From Microvelia longipes (taxonomy: Eukaryota; Arthropoda; Insecta; Hemiptera; Veliidae), in NCBI GenBank assembly GCA_018340805.1, contig JACMZG010001913.1, positions 2,123,082 to 2,187,081 of the forward strand: 64,000 nt of DNA, given 5' to 3'. The position numbers were made by a program, and so were the translations under genes. This document shows positions 22,965 to 34,740 of the stretch, piece after piece; position 1 is the stretch's first letter; the number at the start of each line of letters is the position of its first letter. The notes below the pieces were generated by a model. That model was not told the origin of the DNA and made no database searches. It saw only the letters and a list, made by a program, of their open reading frames with translations.

Positions 22965-23275
22965 GTACTATTTAGTTCTACTAATCGAGTAATTACTAAA
23001 TTAGTAGTACTATTTAGTTCTACTAATCGAGTAATTACTAAATTATTAGTACTATTTAGTTCTACTAATCGAGTAATTACTAAATTAGTATTACTATTTA
23101 GTTCTACTAATCGAGTAATTACAAATTAGTATTACTATTTAGTTCTACTAATCGAGTAATTACTAAATTAGTAGTACTATTTAGTTCTACTAATCGAGTA
23201 ATTACTAAATTAGTAGTACTATTTAGTTCTACTAATCGAGTAATTACTAAATTAGTAGTACTAATTTAGTAATTA
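22965..23275. repeat. 42-bp tandem array
   Basis: About seven copies of a unit with agtactatttagttctacta and atcgagtaattactaaatt. Copies differ by a few bases and one indel, so the array is young. Confidence 0.93.
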
Positions 23276-23629
23276 CTAAATTACTCTAAAACACCAAAAC
23301 CTTAAATTTGTATGCTTTCCATGTTATATGTTATGTTTATGCTGTTAGTATACTTAAAAATAAAGCATATTCTATCAAATTAAAAATAATAAACTCTTAA
23401 AGTATTGATATAGGCTATGCCCTCTCTAGTAGATATCTCTATGATAATAAAACATTTAAACATAAACACAGTCAACGTCTATTATAATATTAATTATATT
23501 TTGATATAATACAGTGTGCCCTATATTAATAACAATATATTACTATTCAACTGATTTCCCGCACTTTCAAAAACTAAAAATGATGACAATTATCAAATTT
23601 ATTATCCATATCACTCTTTACTGTATACA

Positions 23630-24166
23630 TAGAATAATACTATATATTGAAGGAGCACTACTGATAACACGAAAGCCGGTTGACTGGTTGAATTAAGTAT
23701 ATGCTGCCAATCTAACAATATACAATATTCTAAAAAAAATTGGCAATACTTTCGGTTGCTGAATTATTATGTTCTATTATTAATTAATGATTGATTATTC
23801 ATAAAATACTAATAAAAATATCGGTACATTACAATATTTAAAGCATTTTAAGTTGTAGTTTAACTAATTTATTAAAATTATATTAAAAGTAGCTCTCGTC
23901 AACTGAATAAAGATTCTTGTATTCCGCCACCTTTTTGCCATCTAAGACCGGTTTTTTATTAAATACTCACCAGGTTTTTAAGTTATTATATTTGTTCCTT
24001 ACGATCTTTCTTAATTAATAGATATTTATGACACATATTTAAAATAATGTTTTGTTGTTAGGGTGGTACCCCTACTTAAGTGCAGCAGTCAACCGGCTTT
24101 CGTGTTATCAGTGGAATTACATTGTGTTTACAGTCCTGTGCTCCTTATATATGTAGTATTATTCTA
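23630..24166. mobile_element. MITE copy B (full form)
   Basis: Same terminal and subterminal inverted repeats as copy A. The interior shares caatactttcggttgctgaa and attttaagttgtagttta with copies A and C, and gttgttagggtggtacccct with C. It lies between the ALDH and Osiris-like genes. Confidence 0.9.
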
Positions 24167-24214
24167 AGACTGTATATAAAGACGAATATATTTAATAAAA
24201 ACAGCCTGAGACAC

Positions 24215-24460
24215 GACTTACACGAAATTCAGGTACGGACTACCTAGCGGCTAGCTTCCTCCTCACATCGGATTTGATTGGCTCAATCTCATCACTTCAA
24301 TCTTGCTTTGCTTGTCCTTAGAAAATGGATTTACCAAATATTTTAAAGGGTAAGTTTTCGGACTCGCTTCGCCTCTTCTCGGACACTTAAAGACCCGATT
24401 TATTCCCAGTGGTGATTCATCCAGGAACTGACCTTACTCGATGCCACTAACATTAGTGAT
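24215..24460 (-). repeat. 5S-like repeat family, partial minus copy
   Basis: Has ggtacggactacctagcggc, ctcgcttcgcctcttctcgg and cccagtggtgattcatccag with a worn 5S-like piece (24404-24455, actgaccttactcgatg). Confidence 0.6.
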
Positions 24461-24907
24461 TTAACAAAAACCGTAGTTTTAATTGCCGTATTAACTATGT
24501 AACTAATGCTGATAATGGAATGCAACTTAACACGTTTGTTAGTCTAATATACAGTTGTGGGACGTGTAGAAAATTACCGACCTCTAATTGTGAATATCAG
24601 AGGAAAACAAATCACACAAATAGATTAAAAGCATGGTAAAAACGACTCTGGAGTTCTTAAAACAACTAAAAAAATTAAACTGAGTCTTAAATTCGGGCGA
24701 AATTGTATTTTTGATTGTTAGTGCAAACACTATAATTTTACTATATACATTCTAAATAAATAAGGAAAAATTAAATCAGCATTGTATTTTGTGTTGAAGG
24801 GCATTAATCCTATAGATCCTTTCCGTTTTTAGAAACGCTTATTTGCATTGGAATCGATGTCCCTCCCGGATTGACATCATACGGGTTCGATGCTATTTCT
24901 ACGTCAC

Positions 24908-25200
24908 TTAATAGGAATGGGGTGGCTCAAAATAATAATCCTGGTGGTGGTTAGTTGGTTGTCTGTACACCGGTTTGGCCAATATTTCTATAGTGTTGGG
25001 TGTTTGGTTGGGATCTGTAAGCCCTACACCATTCTGCCAAAGCGATACGCCAGATATGATGATAGATAAGATAGCAGCTACCAACGCTTTGCCAGCCATA
25101 GCAGATAGAACTGCAAGTGTGATGAGAGTCATAAAACCACCTGAGACAATGGCTGCTGTTACCGCGCTCGCCATTTTATGTGAATGCTTTGATTTCCTGC
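24908..25200 (-). CDS. Osiris-like gene exon 3
   Basis: Acceptor ttcttttag, then [14 protein letters not shown], a ~40-residue hydrophobic stretch with [10 protein letters not shown], then [20 protein letters not shown] and [14 protein letters not shown]. Two bases complete the phase-1 codon from exon 2. Upstream residues that look like [10 protein letters not shown] are the polypyrimidine tract of the acceptor, not protein. Confidence 0.65.
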
Positions 25201-26819
25201 CTAAAAGAAAAAAAAAACAAAAATTTATCAACCTACGCCTGCAAAATTAGTCATTACTGAACTGTTTTTAAGCTGCAAATGTAATTTTACCAACACTGTC
25301 GGCAAAATATTTAAAAACAGTACGGGAAATTTGCTTGGTAATTCTCTACCTCCTAGGAAGTTATACATTTAAATATAATGATAGAATATCCCATTAGCGA
25401 ATTTTATTCCCAAAGGAAATACGCTAAAACCTTCAAAGATAACTGACTAAGATTAAAGATAAGTAACTAATATTAATATCATTTAATTCTACTGAGTTAT
25501 GAAAAACAGTAAATAAGTAACTAATCTTTAAACTAGTGCAAATAATAGTGCGTACTTCTAATTTTAGAGGCATAGTTTTGTACAAACAACTGGATGATTA
25601 TGCGCATTTCCTTTGGAAAATACAGACAAAATGAGTTACGAGCAGTGCTTGACAATTGAGTAACTGCTTAGGTTCTAAAGGCATGAACCGGAACCTTAAG
25701 ACAGAAATGGGTTGTTAAGCACGGAAACACGCATTCTAAATGAAATTCGCCCCACAGCGGACCACCGCGCCGGAAATATTTATTTAGTAGTTGTAAACTT
25801 ATATAATGTAAAAAAAAACTATAAAAACAATCATCCCTACCAGGATTGTTGATAAGCACGGAAACACGCATCCAAAGGAAATTCGCTCGACATGCGGACC
25901 ACCGCGCCAAAATTTTTTTCTATATGAGGATTAGAATCTTATAGGAGATGTTGACACCCATGAGGTATGGGCAATCACTAAACCTCGCTTCATCTTTCCG
26001 ACAGGAGTTGAAATTATAAAAACAATGGAAAAAATGGATGCTACATTTTCTGATGCAGTGTTGAATTAAAGTAAAAAAAAAATTTTACTTTCACACCTGT
26101 TGTAATGTGCTTAGTCACGGCTACGGCCTATCTAAAGATTTGTAGGAGTCCGAGGTTACGACCCGCTCCCTGACTGGGTCGCATTATTCACACCTTATCA
26201 ATATTGGAACCAGAAAAACTAGGTACCTAACCATGGATAAACTAGTCCAAATCTGACCCCGAAAAAAATATTATGGATAAATCTACTTAACAGTAAATAT
26301 TAAGCCTTCACCTGCTAGGCCGCTATTTTGACGGCACTAGGGTAGGACTTGCAGCCTCCACACCTCCATAAAACACCTCCATAATATAAGTGTAAGAGGT
26401 TACACATATGCTCTGTAGTAGTCTGTCGTATTAGTAATACTAAAAATAGCATACACACACGAAACATTTTACAAGTGACTTCGTGATATGTGATACCAAA
26501 TACAAATTTATATGGTGATACTAATACAAATTTGTCATGTCAAACATGACAGTCGGAAAGATGCTTAAAATTAAATTTCAACATCGTCCATTCATTTATC
26601 TTTTATAGTAATATGCACTATATAACTAACTTTAGTAAATTATTGAAATGTTTGCTGTCATTAATTTGTGTAAAGGTAGATTTCATAATCTACTTGATTA
26701 GGTAGTATTTCATAATCAATAAGGTTATTCTCAAGGTCGAATTTTCATTCAAACCCTAAAAGCTTTGATAGTTATTGTCCTGCAAGATCTTACAAATATA
26801 ATACACGCACTACACACAC

Positions 26820-26903
<84 letters not shown>

Positions 26904-26942
26904 TTGTGTGTGTGTGTGTGATAGTTTATATATATATATATA

Positions 26943-26980
<38 letters not shown>

Positions 26981-29898
26981 TATGGATTTTGATGAGAGAT
27001 CTTATCAGGGAAGTTAAAACTTACCTAGTAAGTTACCTCAATAGAGACATATTTGGAGACAGGTTTATGAAGGTCCAAAGTAAATTCTTACCTCTCATCT
27101 CAGATAGATCGACGTCGGTGATATTTTGTGGGTCCGGCAGGGGTGAAAACAAAGTTCCCATAAGAAGGCCGACTAGCTTTCCAGCTTGGTTTCCCAGTGT
27201 TTTCTCACTCAGATCTGATATCTGAAATTAAATTATTTAGATTACTGAATTCGTGTTTGATTTTAAGAAATTATTAAATCCTATAACTTGACGGAATCTT
27301 ATAAACAATAAATAAATGCCCGTTTATGGCCTCTCGGTCCATTAGGGTATCAAACCTACGAGAACTACCTTAAGTGGATTGCATCGACTTTGCTTTAAGT
27401 ATTATTTAATTTAGCGAAATCTAATTTTATCATGACAAATACTACTCCCATAAAGTATGGGCACAATCAGGGCTACGAAATGATCTGAACCACAGAGGCT
27501 GACACTATAATACTTTGTATAAAACAATCTATGAGCAACCTTGTAGAAAATAGGCTTGTCAAAGGATCCGATTAAATTCTAAAGGGAAACTTGCTTTTGG
27601 CCTACTGTCCCAGACAAGCAGGACAAAATGGTTCTCATGGAAATACAGCAAGCTAAGCAGGCTCGCAAAGCGGACTTCACCGTCATTCTATAACCTATCA
27701 TATCTTTTCCATAGTTTTAGTTCATATCATCTTGTGTCAAGTTTTAATCGGCTCAACATGAGAGGTGGTGGGGTAGCTATATATCTGAGGAACAACAGCC
27801 ACAATTTTATGAAACTTCCATCTGAGGAAGCTCTCTCTGTACAACGTACAAGTGAAATTTCGGCTATTAAACTGGTTGACAATAATTCAATAATATTATG
27901 CGTTTATAGAGAACCAAATGAGTGCTCTCAATCGGGAAAGTAAACTGACCACATTCGATTATCAATATAAATAGAACAGAAATCGTAGAAAGAAAACGTA
28001 GGGCTTTCAGCAACTGCACATAAAAATGTACACTATCATAGAGATATATTACTAGAGGGGCTCTATTGGTTGAATTTTGAAACATCGAAAAAGTAACCTG
28101 ACCACATTCGATTATCATTATCATCAAATTAACAGAACAAAAAAAACAGTAAATTATATAGTAGAATGTTTAAAATACAAATGGAAACACAAACAATGTG
28201 CGAGAAGCCAAAAACAATTGATTTATTATAACCTTAACTAAGTCTTGGAGGAGGTTTTAATGAGGTTACACAGAGCCCCTGAGAGCCCCAAAAAGATGTT
28301 TCTGGCCTCTTAATGTATTGAGATAGGCTATGCCTTCTTTAGTTTTACCTCCCGATGTAAGAATAAGAATAAGAATGCTTTATTAAAACATAAAAATTTA
28401 CAGAAATAGTAAATGGCAGAATATGTAATAAAGCCTCTACTCCAGGGTCTAGGAGACCGTAAGGAGGAGGGTTACATTTTCGTTTTAATTGGCTTTCTAA
28501 TTATTTATTATATTTAATATTTGCATATATATACACATACACACAAATACATACATACATGCATCACCTACCGATGTATTTAAACATTGTGTCCCCCCAC
28601 ACAGCTATGGCTTGTGGGATTGCTTAAAATTAGTTTTTTTTTTATATGTAGATACAGGTTAGATTTGTATTTTAGTTATTATATAATAATTGTATTTAAA
28701 AATTGTATGATTGTATCTATTAAGCAATAAAAGAAGTTTTTAAATAGTATATAACTCTATGGTTGTATATAACCCTAATCGCGATTCAAAGTCCGTAGCA
28801 GCGCCACCGTCGCTGATAAGAAATTGATAACGGATGGGTGATCGTTGTTAAAGTCCTTATAGGAGTTTTTTGGTTTTTCTTATTTGTGACAATTATTTCT
28901 TTAAATTTTTTATCAAAGTGCTTTAATTTAATTAATTTTTGGGCGTATGAAGTCAGTAGAATCACTATTTCGTTGAAAAATAAGGTTTTAATGGGTTGTC
29001 ACGTGTATTTAAATTGAGTGATAAGATGGTAAAATCACAATATAGTGTTTTATTTTAGTTATTGTTAATTAATGTTACATTTAAATAATTTTAGTTTACA
29101 CAAACAAACAAAATTACCTTTTAATTGCATTATATTGTTTAAATTAGTTGTAACAGGTATTTAAATTAATTGATAAGAAGCCCATTTTCACTGTAATGGT
29201 GTTTTAATTTATCAATCAATTTTATTAACACTAAAATAACAAATAACTCAATAAATTCACGTTTTTGTAAAATTTTTGTTTAAATCATCCGTTTAGGTTT
29301 TATTATTTCTGGGTTAAATCGAACAAATCCAAGTCTGTAGTGATAAGAGCCTGATTCTATATTTAAAATCCTGGAATAATCGAAGTATTTATCTATGAAA
29401 TATTGGCAATTGTTTTAGCACCGATGGTCGTTCTATTAATTTTTACCTCATTTACCACAAATTAACGAAAAAAAAAGGAATAAAAGAAGAATTTTCAACG
29501 GCTCCCATGCTAATCCTGTGGTAAAAAAAAATTTGATCACCCTTTCGTTTTCCCGCTATTGGTATTGCCAACCTTACAACTATCTCTTTGAATCGCGAAT
29601 GGTTTCCCAGGTAGTTCAGTACTACCAATCTAACAACTATCGAAGATTGGATGAATCTTACCTCTTTAATCTCAATAAGATGCGAAGTATTTGCACTCAT
29701 AACATCATTTTTAGTTCCATTTTCCTCACTTGTTAATATTTTCTCTGCTTTCCACGTTTCAGGCTCTTGATGTCTTCGGCTTTCCCAAGATGAACTGACT
29801 CGGGAATTCACCCAACTTTTTGATGTTTCGGCACAAAACATTGTTTTCATTGATATACCAAATAAAATTAACAATACATTCAGATTAAAAAATCTCAT
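24908..29898 (-). CDS. Osiris-like (DUF1676-like) secreted or membrane protein, three exons
   Basis: Three minus-strand exons (29662-29898, 27092-27221, 24908-25200) with GT-AG borders and matching phases give ~219 residues. Residues 1-23 form a signal peptide ([14 protein letters not shown]...FCA). A polar, charged stretch follows, then [40 protein letters not shown] and a long hydrophobic segment containing [20 protein letters not shown]. An acidic DLS motif, a basic cluster and a hydrophobic block with AGKAL is the layout of Osiris proteins, an insect-only family of cuticle and tracheal development. The usual Cys pair and the Tyr-rich AQxLAY tail are not seen. The C-terminus reads [11 protein letters not shown] before TAA. 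A frameshift there is possible (see findings). The Osiris call is by pattern only. A generic secreted hydrophobic protein is the alternative. Confidence 0.55.
25201..27091. other. Osiris-like gene intron 2
   Basis: Contains a repeat at 25240-25345 shared with 53580-53690, the repeat of 25430-25920 (listed), and long TA runs at 26826-26895 and 26926-26980. A tRNA-like patch at 26105-26180 (ggttacgaccc box) may be a SINE head. No exon seen. Confidence 0.6.
25430..25920. repeat. Dispersed repeat with duplicated caccgcgcc block
   Basis: The block aagcacggaaacacgcat ... cggaccaccgcgcc occurs twice (25713-25772 and 25854-25913). The inverted equivalent, also doubled, is at 55640-55850, with further matching flanks (cagtgcttgacaattgagta, agtgcaaataatagtgcgta) to 56040. 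A third, single block is at 61335-61385. Confidence 0.78.
27092..27221 (-). CDS. Osiris-like gene exon 2
   Basis: On the minus strand an acceptor (atttcag) is followed by a frame reading [20 protein letters not shown]...[17 protein letters not shown], then a GTAAG donor. It enters in phase 0, matching exon 1, and leaves in phase 1, matching exon 3. This exon is too short and too far from an ATG to show as a standalone ORF. Confidence 0.65.
27303..27420 (-). mobile_element. SINE family 1, worn fragment
   Basis: Reverse complement of the family tail: atgcccgtttatggcctctc, then gagaactaccttaagtgg, against gcccgttttagggcctttcg and gggaaccacctcgggtgg in the full copy at 20608-20828. The tRNA-like head is not clear. 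Confidence 0.55.
27734..27943 (+). pseudogene. Non-LTR retrotransposon endonuclease fragment
   Basis: Reads [16 protein letters not shown]...[22 protein letters not shown]. This is the [10 protein letters not shown]...EISAIKL...VYRPP core of the apurinic-type endonuclease of LINE (Jockey or RTE-like) elements. The frame closes after 69 residues, and no reverse transcriptase follows, so it is a dead fragment. It lies antisense in intron 1 of the Osiris-like gene. Confidence 0.7.
28035..28345. repeat. Dispersed repeat, copy 2 (see 1065-1395)
   Basis: Near-identical to 1065-1395 along its length. It ends in ggctatgcc(t)tctttagt, also found alone at 23414-23432. It lies in intron 1 of the Osiris-like gene. 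Confidence 0.8.
29662..29898 (-). CDS. Osiris-like gene exon 1 (signal peptide)
   Basis: Starts at an ATG followed by a hydrophobic signal peptide. Ends ...LIEIKE with a GTAAGA donor at a codon boundary (phase 0), 79 codons. Translation past the donor (VRFIQ...) is intron. The signal peptide decides this start. Confidence 0.6.
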
Positions 29899-30138
29899 CT
29901 TTTTGTAACAAAAATAACGAACAGTTAGAAACCAAAAAGTTTTTTTTAAACAACAATAACTTTACGGATCAATTAAAGTAAAAAGATAACAAAACACATT
30001 ATAAATGAACAAATTTAAATTAAAACAACAATCAATAAACTAGCAACAACCACGTCTTCTGTCCTAGGGTGATCATTTAACAGACTGTCATAAATAACAT
30101 TATCTCTATCTTACTTGCTTACAATCTCAGAATCTAGA

Positions 30139-30442
30139 AACCGAAGAAAAGAGTCCCTCCACAAAAATGAATAGTTTATTGGCAAAGCCCTTTCAACCTA
30201 ACATTAGGCCGTCATTAGTGCCATAAAAATAAAGATGAAAGTTAGAAATACATAAAACTATTTTCTTTTCGGAGAGTCTTACTCGAGTCACCGAGCAGTT
30301 TCCATCTCGGAAAAGAAAATAGTTTTATATATTTCTAACTTTCATCATTATTTCTATAGCCCCGATGATGACCTCATGTTAGGTTAAAAGCGCTTTGCCA
30401 ATAAACTATTATTTTTGTGGAGAGACTCTTTTCTTCGTTTCC
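30139..30442. mobile_element. Foldback element
   Basis: Left cgaagaaaagagtccctcc and right ggagagactcttttcttcg are inverted. Inner arms match through aatagtttattggcaaagc, aacctaacatta and gaaagttagaaatacataaaac with short gaps. The small centre (30270-30300) is not repeated. Confidence 0.88.
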
Positions 30443-30594
30443 AAGTATGAATAACTCCACTTGTGCTCAATCACATTCAAACTTTAGAATCTCTCGACTC
30501 TGTCTTAAAGAGTATTATAATTACATTAAAGAAATTATAATTAAAGTTTTTAATCGTTTTTAGTGAATTTGTAAGGGGAGAATCACTGATTAAG

Positions 30595-30596
<2 letters not shown>

Positions 30597-30662
<66 letters not shown>

Positions 30663-30951
30663 GATATGTACGTACGGAATTTGTACCTAGACGATTTTAT
30701 GGACACCATAACTTGCGAACGTTTCTCGGATCTTAATAAAAATACGAAAACCAACCTTGTTAATGTCCCGAACCCAATTGTTTATAAAATATGTGTGATG
30801 TCATTAACCCACTATTATGACCCCCTAAACATTTCAACAAAAAATAACAAATCTTAAAAAAGTATTTAGATTGAGCTGAATTGTTTCACACTTGTACAAC
30901 GATGTATAGTTAACAAAAAACAAAGGTACATTTTATTATAGCATTAGTTTG

Positions 30952-31019
<68 letters not shown>

Positions 31020-31030
31020 ATATATATAAT
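30597..31030. repeat. TA microsatellites
   Basis: Two long TA runs (30597-30660 and 30953-31028). Between them lies ordinary AT-rich DNA with a short frame that I do not accept as a gene. Confidence 0.88.
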
Positions 31031-31794
31031 GTGAACAGATCTCATTTATTGATTAATACATTTGAAAATTCGCTTACATCGTGGCAGTATGCCACCTATA
31101 TAAACTATTAATCTGACGAACTGATAATGGAAAACAACCATGTGGCCGTGAAATGGCCACAGGAGCGCGCGAGGGATGCGAAGCGGCCCTAGGCGTCGAG
31201 CCGCGGAGCGGCCAAGAGGTCACTTCGCAGAAACCACTTGTTAGTCAACAAATAGAGCCTCCCCTAATTATTTTATTTGACTGTAAGACTGAGCATAGCT
31301 AATCCAATATTGTTAGGAAAACTTTTTCCAGTAACTTTTCTTAACCATTTTGGAAAAGACCCCCCCCCCTTTTCGTATTCGATGTTTCGAATGAAAGTTA
31401 TGATAAATTAGAACCTTGAAGTTAAATAAGTTATGCATCAATAACTTATTTTATTAAACTAACTTGATTGTTGTTCCAATAACGTAATGTTGAAACTTAC
31501 TTAAGTCATACATAAATAAAACTTCATGAACTTAATTAAATTGTACGTTAATAATCTAATATAACTCATAGCAGAGCAAATACTCTATTTAATAAAAATT
31601 TATTGATTGTTGAATTAAAACACTTAATCAATAAGCTTAATTAATTTGGGTATTAATAACATTTCTATACCGTTCCTTTTACAGATAATTACCCTACGGG
31701 CAGAAGATGTGGTCTGTATAGAATCTAACTTTATCCATAAATCAACTACTCAATAATAATGACTGAATTAATTAAGTTACACATGCATACGTAC

Positions 31795-31795
<1 letters not shown>

Positions 31796-31863
<68 letters not shown>

Positions 31864-31890
31864 ATGTTATATATATATATATAATATATC
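31796..31890. repeat. (CATA)n and (TA)n microsatellite
   Basis: A tacatacatacata run passes into TA repeats. No other feature. Confidence 0.88.
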
Positions 31891-32802
31891 TAAATAATTT
31901 CTATTATATTAATTATTTATTAAAAATAATAATGATTATATACTATTAAATTATTCGATAACAATTTTAAACTTCGATAAACAATAATTTTAAATATTAA
32001 TATTCGAACTAAGTTTAATTCAAGTACCGATACAGATAGACTACAAAGCAACTAGTACAGATTCAAGCGAAGCTTATGGGTTTTGTTCCTTCCTCCCACT
32101 ACTAGAAGAGTAAAAAGTTTTACGTCTCGCTTTTACTACTGGTGTGACTTTATATCTATGTATATTCTTACTTGGTACTTACCAACAAAGCAATCAAATA
32201 ATATCTTTATGCATTAAAGGGTTATAAATATATTAGTGATAATCTTGATTTATAAAACTACATATTTATGACCAAACCATGTTATATAACTACATACATA
32301 AGTACATGAAAAGTAAACAAGAAAGTAATTTTCCTTCATGATGAAAATTATAGTAGAATCGTTCAACCTTTGAATGTAATAAACATTAGAGGTCAAGAAA
32401 AATTAATAGTAATAAATTAATTGTTTTTTTTAGATTAATTATTTACATACTTTCATTGAGGTTAGTAAGTAATTATGTTAATTACTTTGTTTTATTTATA
32501 ATTATTTTAATGATGATAAAAGTTTTACTTTTTCTCTTACACGTACATAATATTCATGTGTACCGTAGATATATTAATAAATATGAAATTTGGATTTTAA
32601 TTTAATTCCTCCCCCTAATTCAACTTAATAAATATTTTAAGACCCCCTGTGTGGTTTTAACCAAGTTGCCTGCCTGAATGTGTGTGTAATGCAATATCTG
32701 ACATTATCGTCCCTCTCGATGCGCTTACACGAGTAAGCGCAAAAAGTAAGCAAGTGTATAAAGTTTCATTTGATGAGGGCTAGTATAACCTAGGTGTTCG
32801 TT

Positions 32803-32862
32803 TGATCGCAAGTTGTATCAAGCAAGGTTAGGGTATGGATAGGTGACCACAAAGTAAGCCTT
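32803..32862 (+). repeat. 5S rRNA-like fragment (separate from the main family)
   Basis: tatcaagcaaggttagggta and tggataggtgaccac align in order with the GUUAAGCA...GGUUAGUACUUGGAUGGGUGACC stretch of eukaryotic 5S rRNA. The flanks do not match the main repeat family. Confidence 0.5.
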
Positions 32863-33484
32863 TATTACTTTTTATTAATTGTAAAAGCAACTTAGCGATA
32901 AGAGTGCCATTACTATTATGCTATACTTTTAATTTTTGCCATTTATAGAGCTAATCTGAAGTGTTAGCCTTTTTTAGGATATATCTATTTTTAAAATCTG
33001 CAATTTTGCGAGTGAATCGAGCCTCTTTTATCCTATATCTCTAATATATATTTATAGAATTTTATAAGAAGTTAGCGAGAGAAATGATAAAGGAAAAATC
33101 GTATGTTGCCGCGAAGAGGTCCCCAGCGCCGACACAACGTAACAGCCAAGAGTCAGAAGGCGTCTTTTGTTTTCTTTTAATCGATGATAAAGAGCTTAAG
33201 CGCGTAAAACGAAGCCTTATTAATAAACCTAAAGTTTAATTTAAGCGCAATATAGCGAGACAGGTGGACATAGCTTTAGACTTAACTAAAAATTTGTGTA
33301 TTTGAACAAAGCATTATCTAAATGTAGACCCTACTAGTGTATAAAGACATTTTTAAACAAGAATTGATTTTCAATAGTTCATATATTTTTCTTAACATCA
33401 CAATAAAGACTGACTTAAAATAATAACTATCTAATATTAAAAACTATAATGGTCATCTGTTATCCATTTTTAACATGACCTTTA

Positions 33485-33680
33485 CACTTATTGTAGACTT
33501 AACTTGAGTATGTGGACATAGCTTTACACTTAACGTAGACGTAACTTGTGTATGCTAACATAGCATTACACTTATCGTAGACGAAACTTATGTATGTGGA
33601 CATAGCTTTACACTTATTGTAGACGTAACTTGTGTATGTGGACATAGCTTTACACTTATCGGAGAATTAACTTGTGTATG
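33485..33680. repeat. 42-bp tandem array
   Basis: About five copies of a unit with gtatgtggacatagctttac and acttatcgtagacgtaactt. An outlying single copy lies at 33264-33300 (gtggacatagctttagactt). Confidence 0.9.
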
Positions 33681-34301
33681 TATATATATCTATCTTAATT
33701 TTCAAGCTATCTTAGAAAAACCATATTTTTTGGTTTAGTATTGTTTAACGACTGTTTTACACCTAAAAACAGAGGTTAGAATTAAAACTTTTGAGATTCT
33801 TTCATTAAAGCAATGTTTCTAGTTAAAAATATTTCCGTATCATAAATTTTATTTAAATGCAACATCATCCAAAATGGCAATGTTTATGGCATGTTTTATA
33901 ATGTATTGTTGGACATGATGTTTTATAGTATCATACGACTTTGTTGGATACCTATTCGGTTGCTGTTCGTGCACAAAAATGTCCAATTTTCTCTTCTCGT
34001 AGCAACCAGAATGGGCTATGTAGCGTAATAATTTGTTCACATCATAACATACTGCCCCCGCCTTCTTGGATAATTTTATATAGGTTATATAAAATAGTTA
34101 TCAGTACAGACCGAACACTGTCACAGGAAGGTCGAGTTCCTGTGAACTCTTGCGGAAACCGGAACACTCGTTATTTTTTTAAATTTAATTATTTGAATTT
34201 ATTAGAAGACTCATTCAGTTTTATTATTAAATATTTGTAGTTTCTGCTAATTTATTACTTTTTACTTGCCTTTACCATTAATGCTTAAAAAGTTAGTTCA
34301 A

Positions 34302-34740
<439 letters not shown>

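Larger units (their letters stand above)
22519..24907. other. Intergenic region between the ALDH and Osiris-like genes (convergent)
   Basis: Holds the ALDH polyA signal, a 42-bp array (22965-23275), MITE copy B (23630-24166), a partial 5S-like repeat (24215-24460) and, at 24810-24907, an open frame adjoining the Osiris-like stop (see findings). Confidence 0.7.
27222..29661. other. Osiris-like gene intron 1
   Basis: Holds SINE and LINE fragments and the 28035-28345 repeat (listed). At 28362-28380 a short (aagaat)n run begins a stretch that looks like a retroelement 3' end in reverse. 28750-29660 is AT-rich with nothing recognised. Confidence 0.55.
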
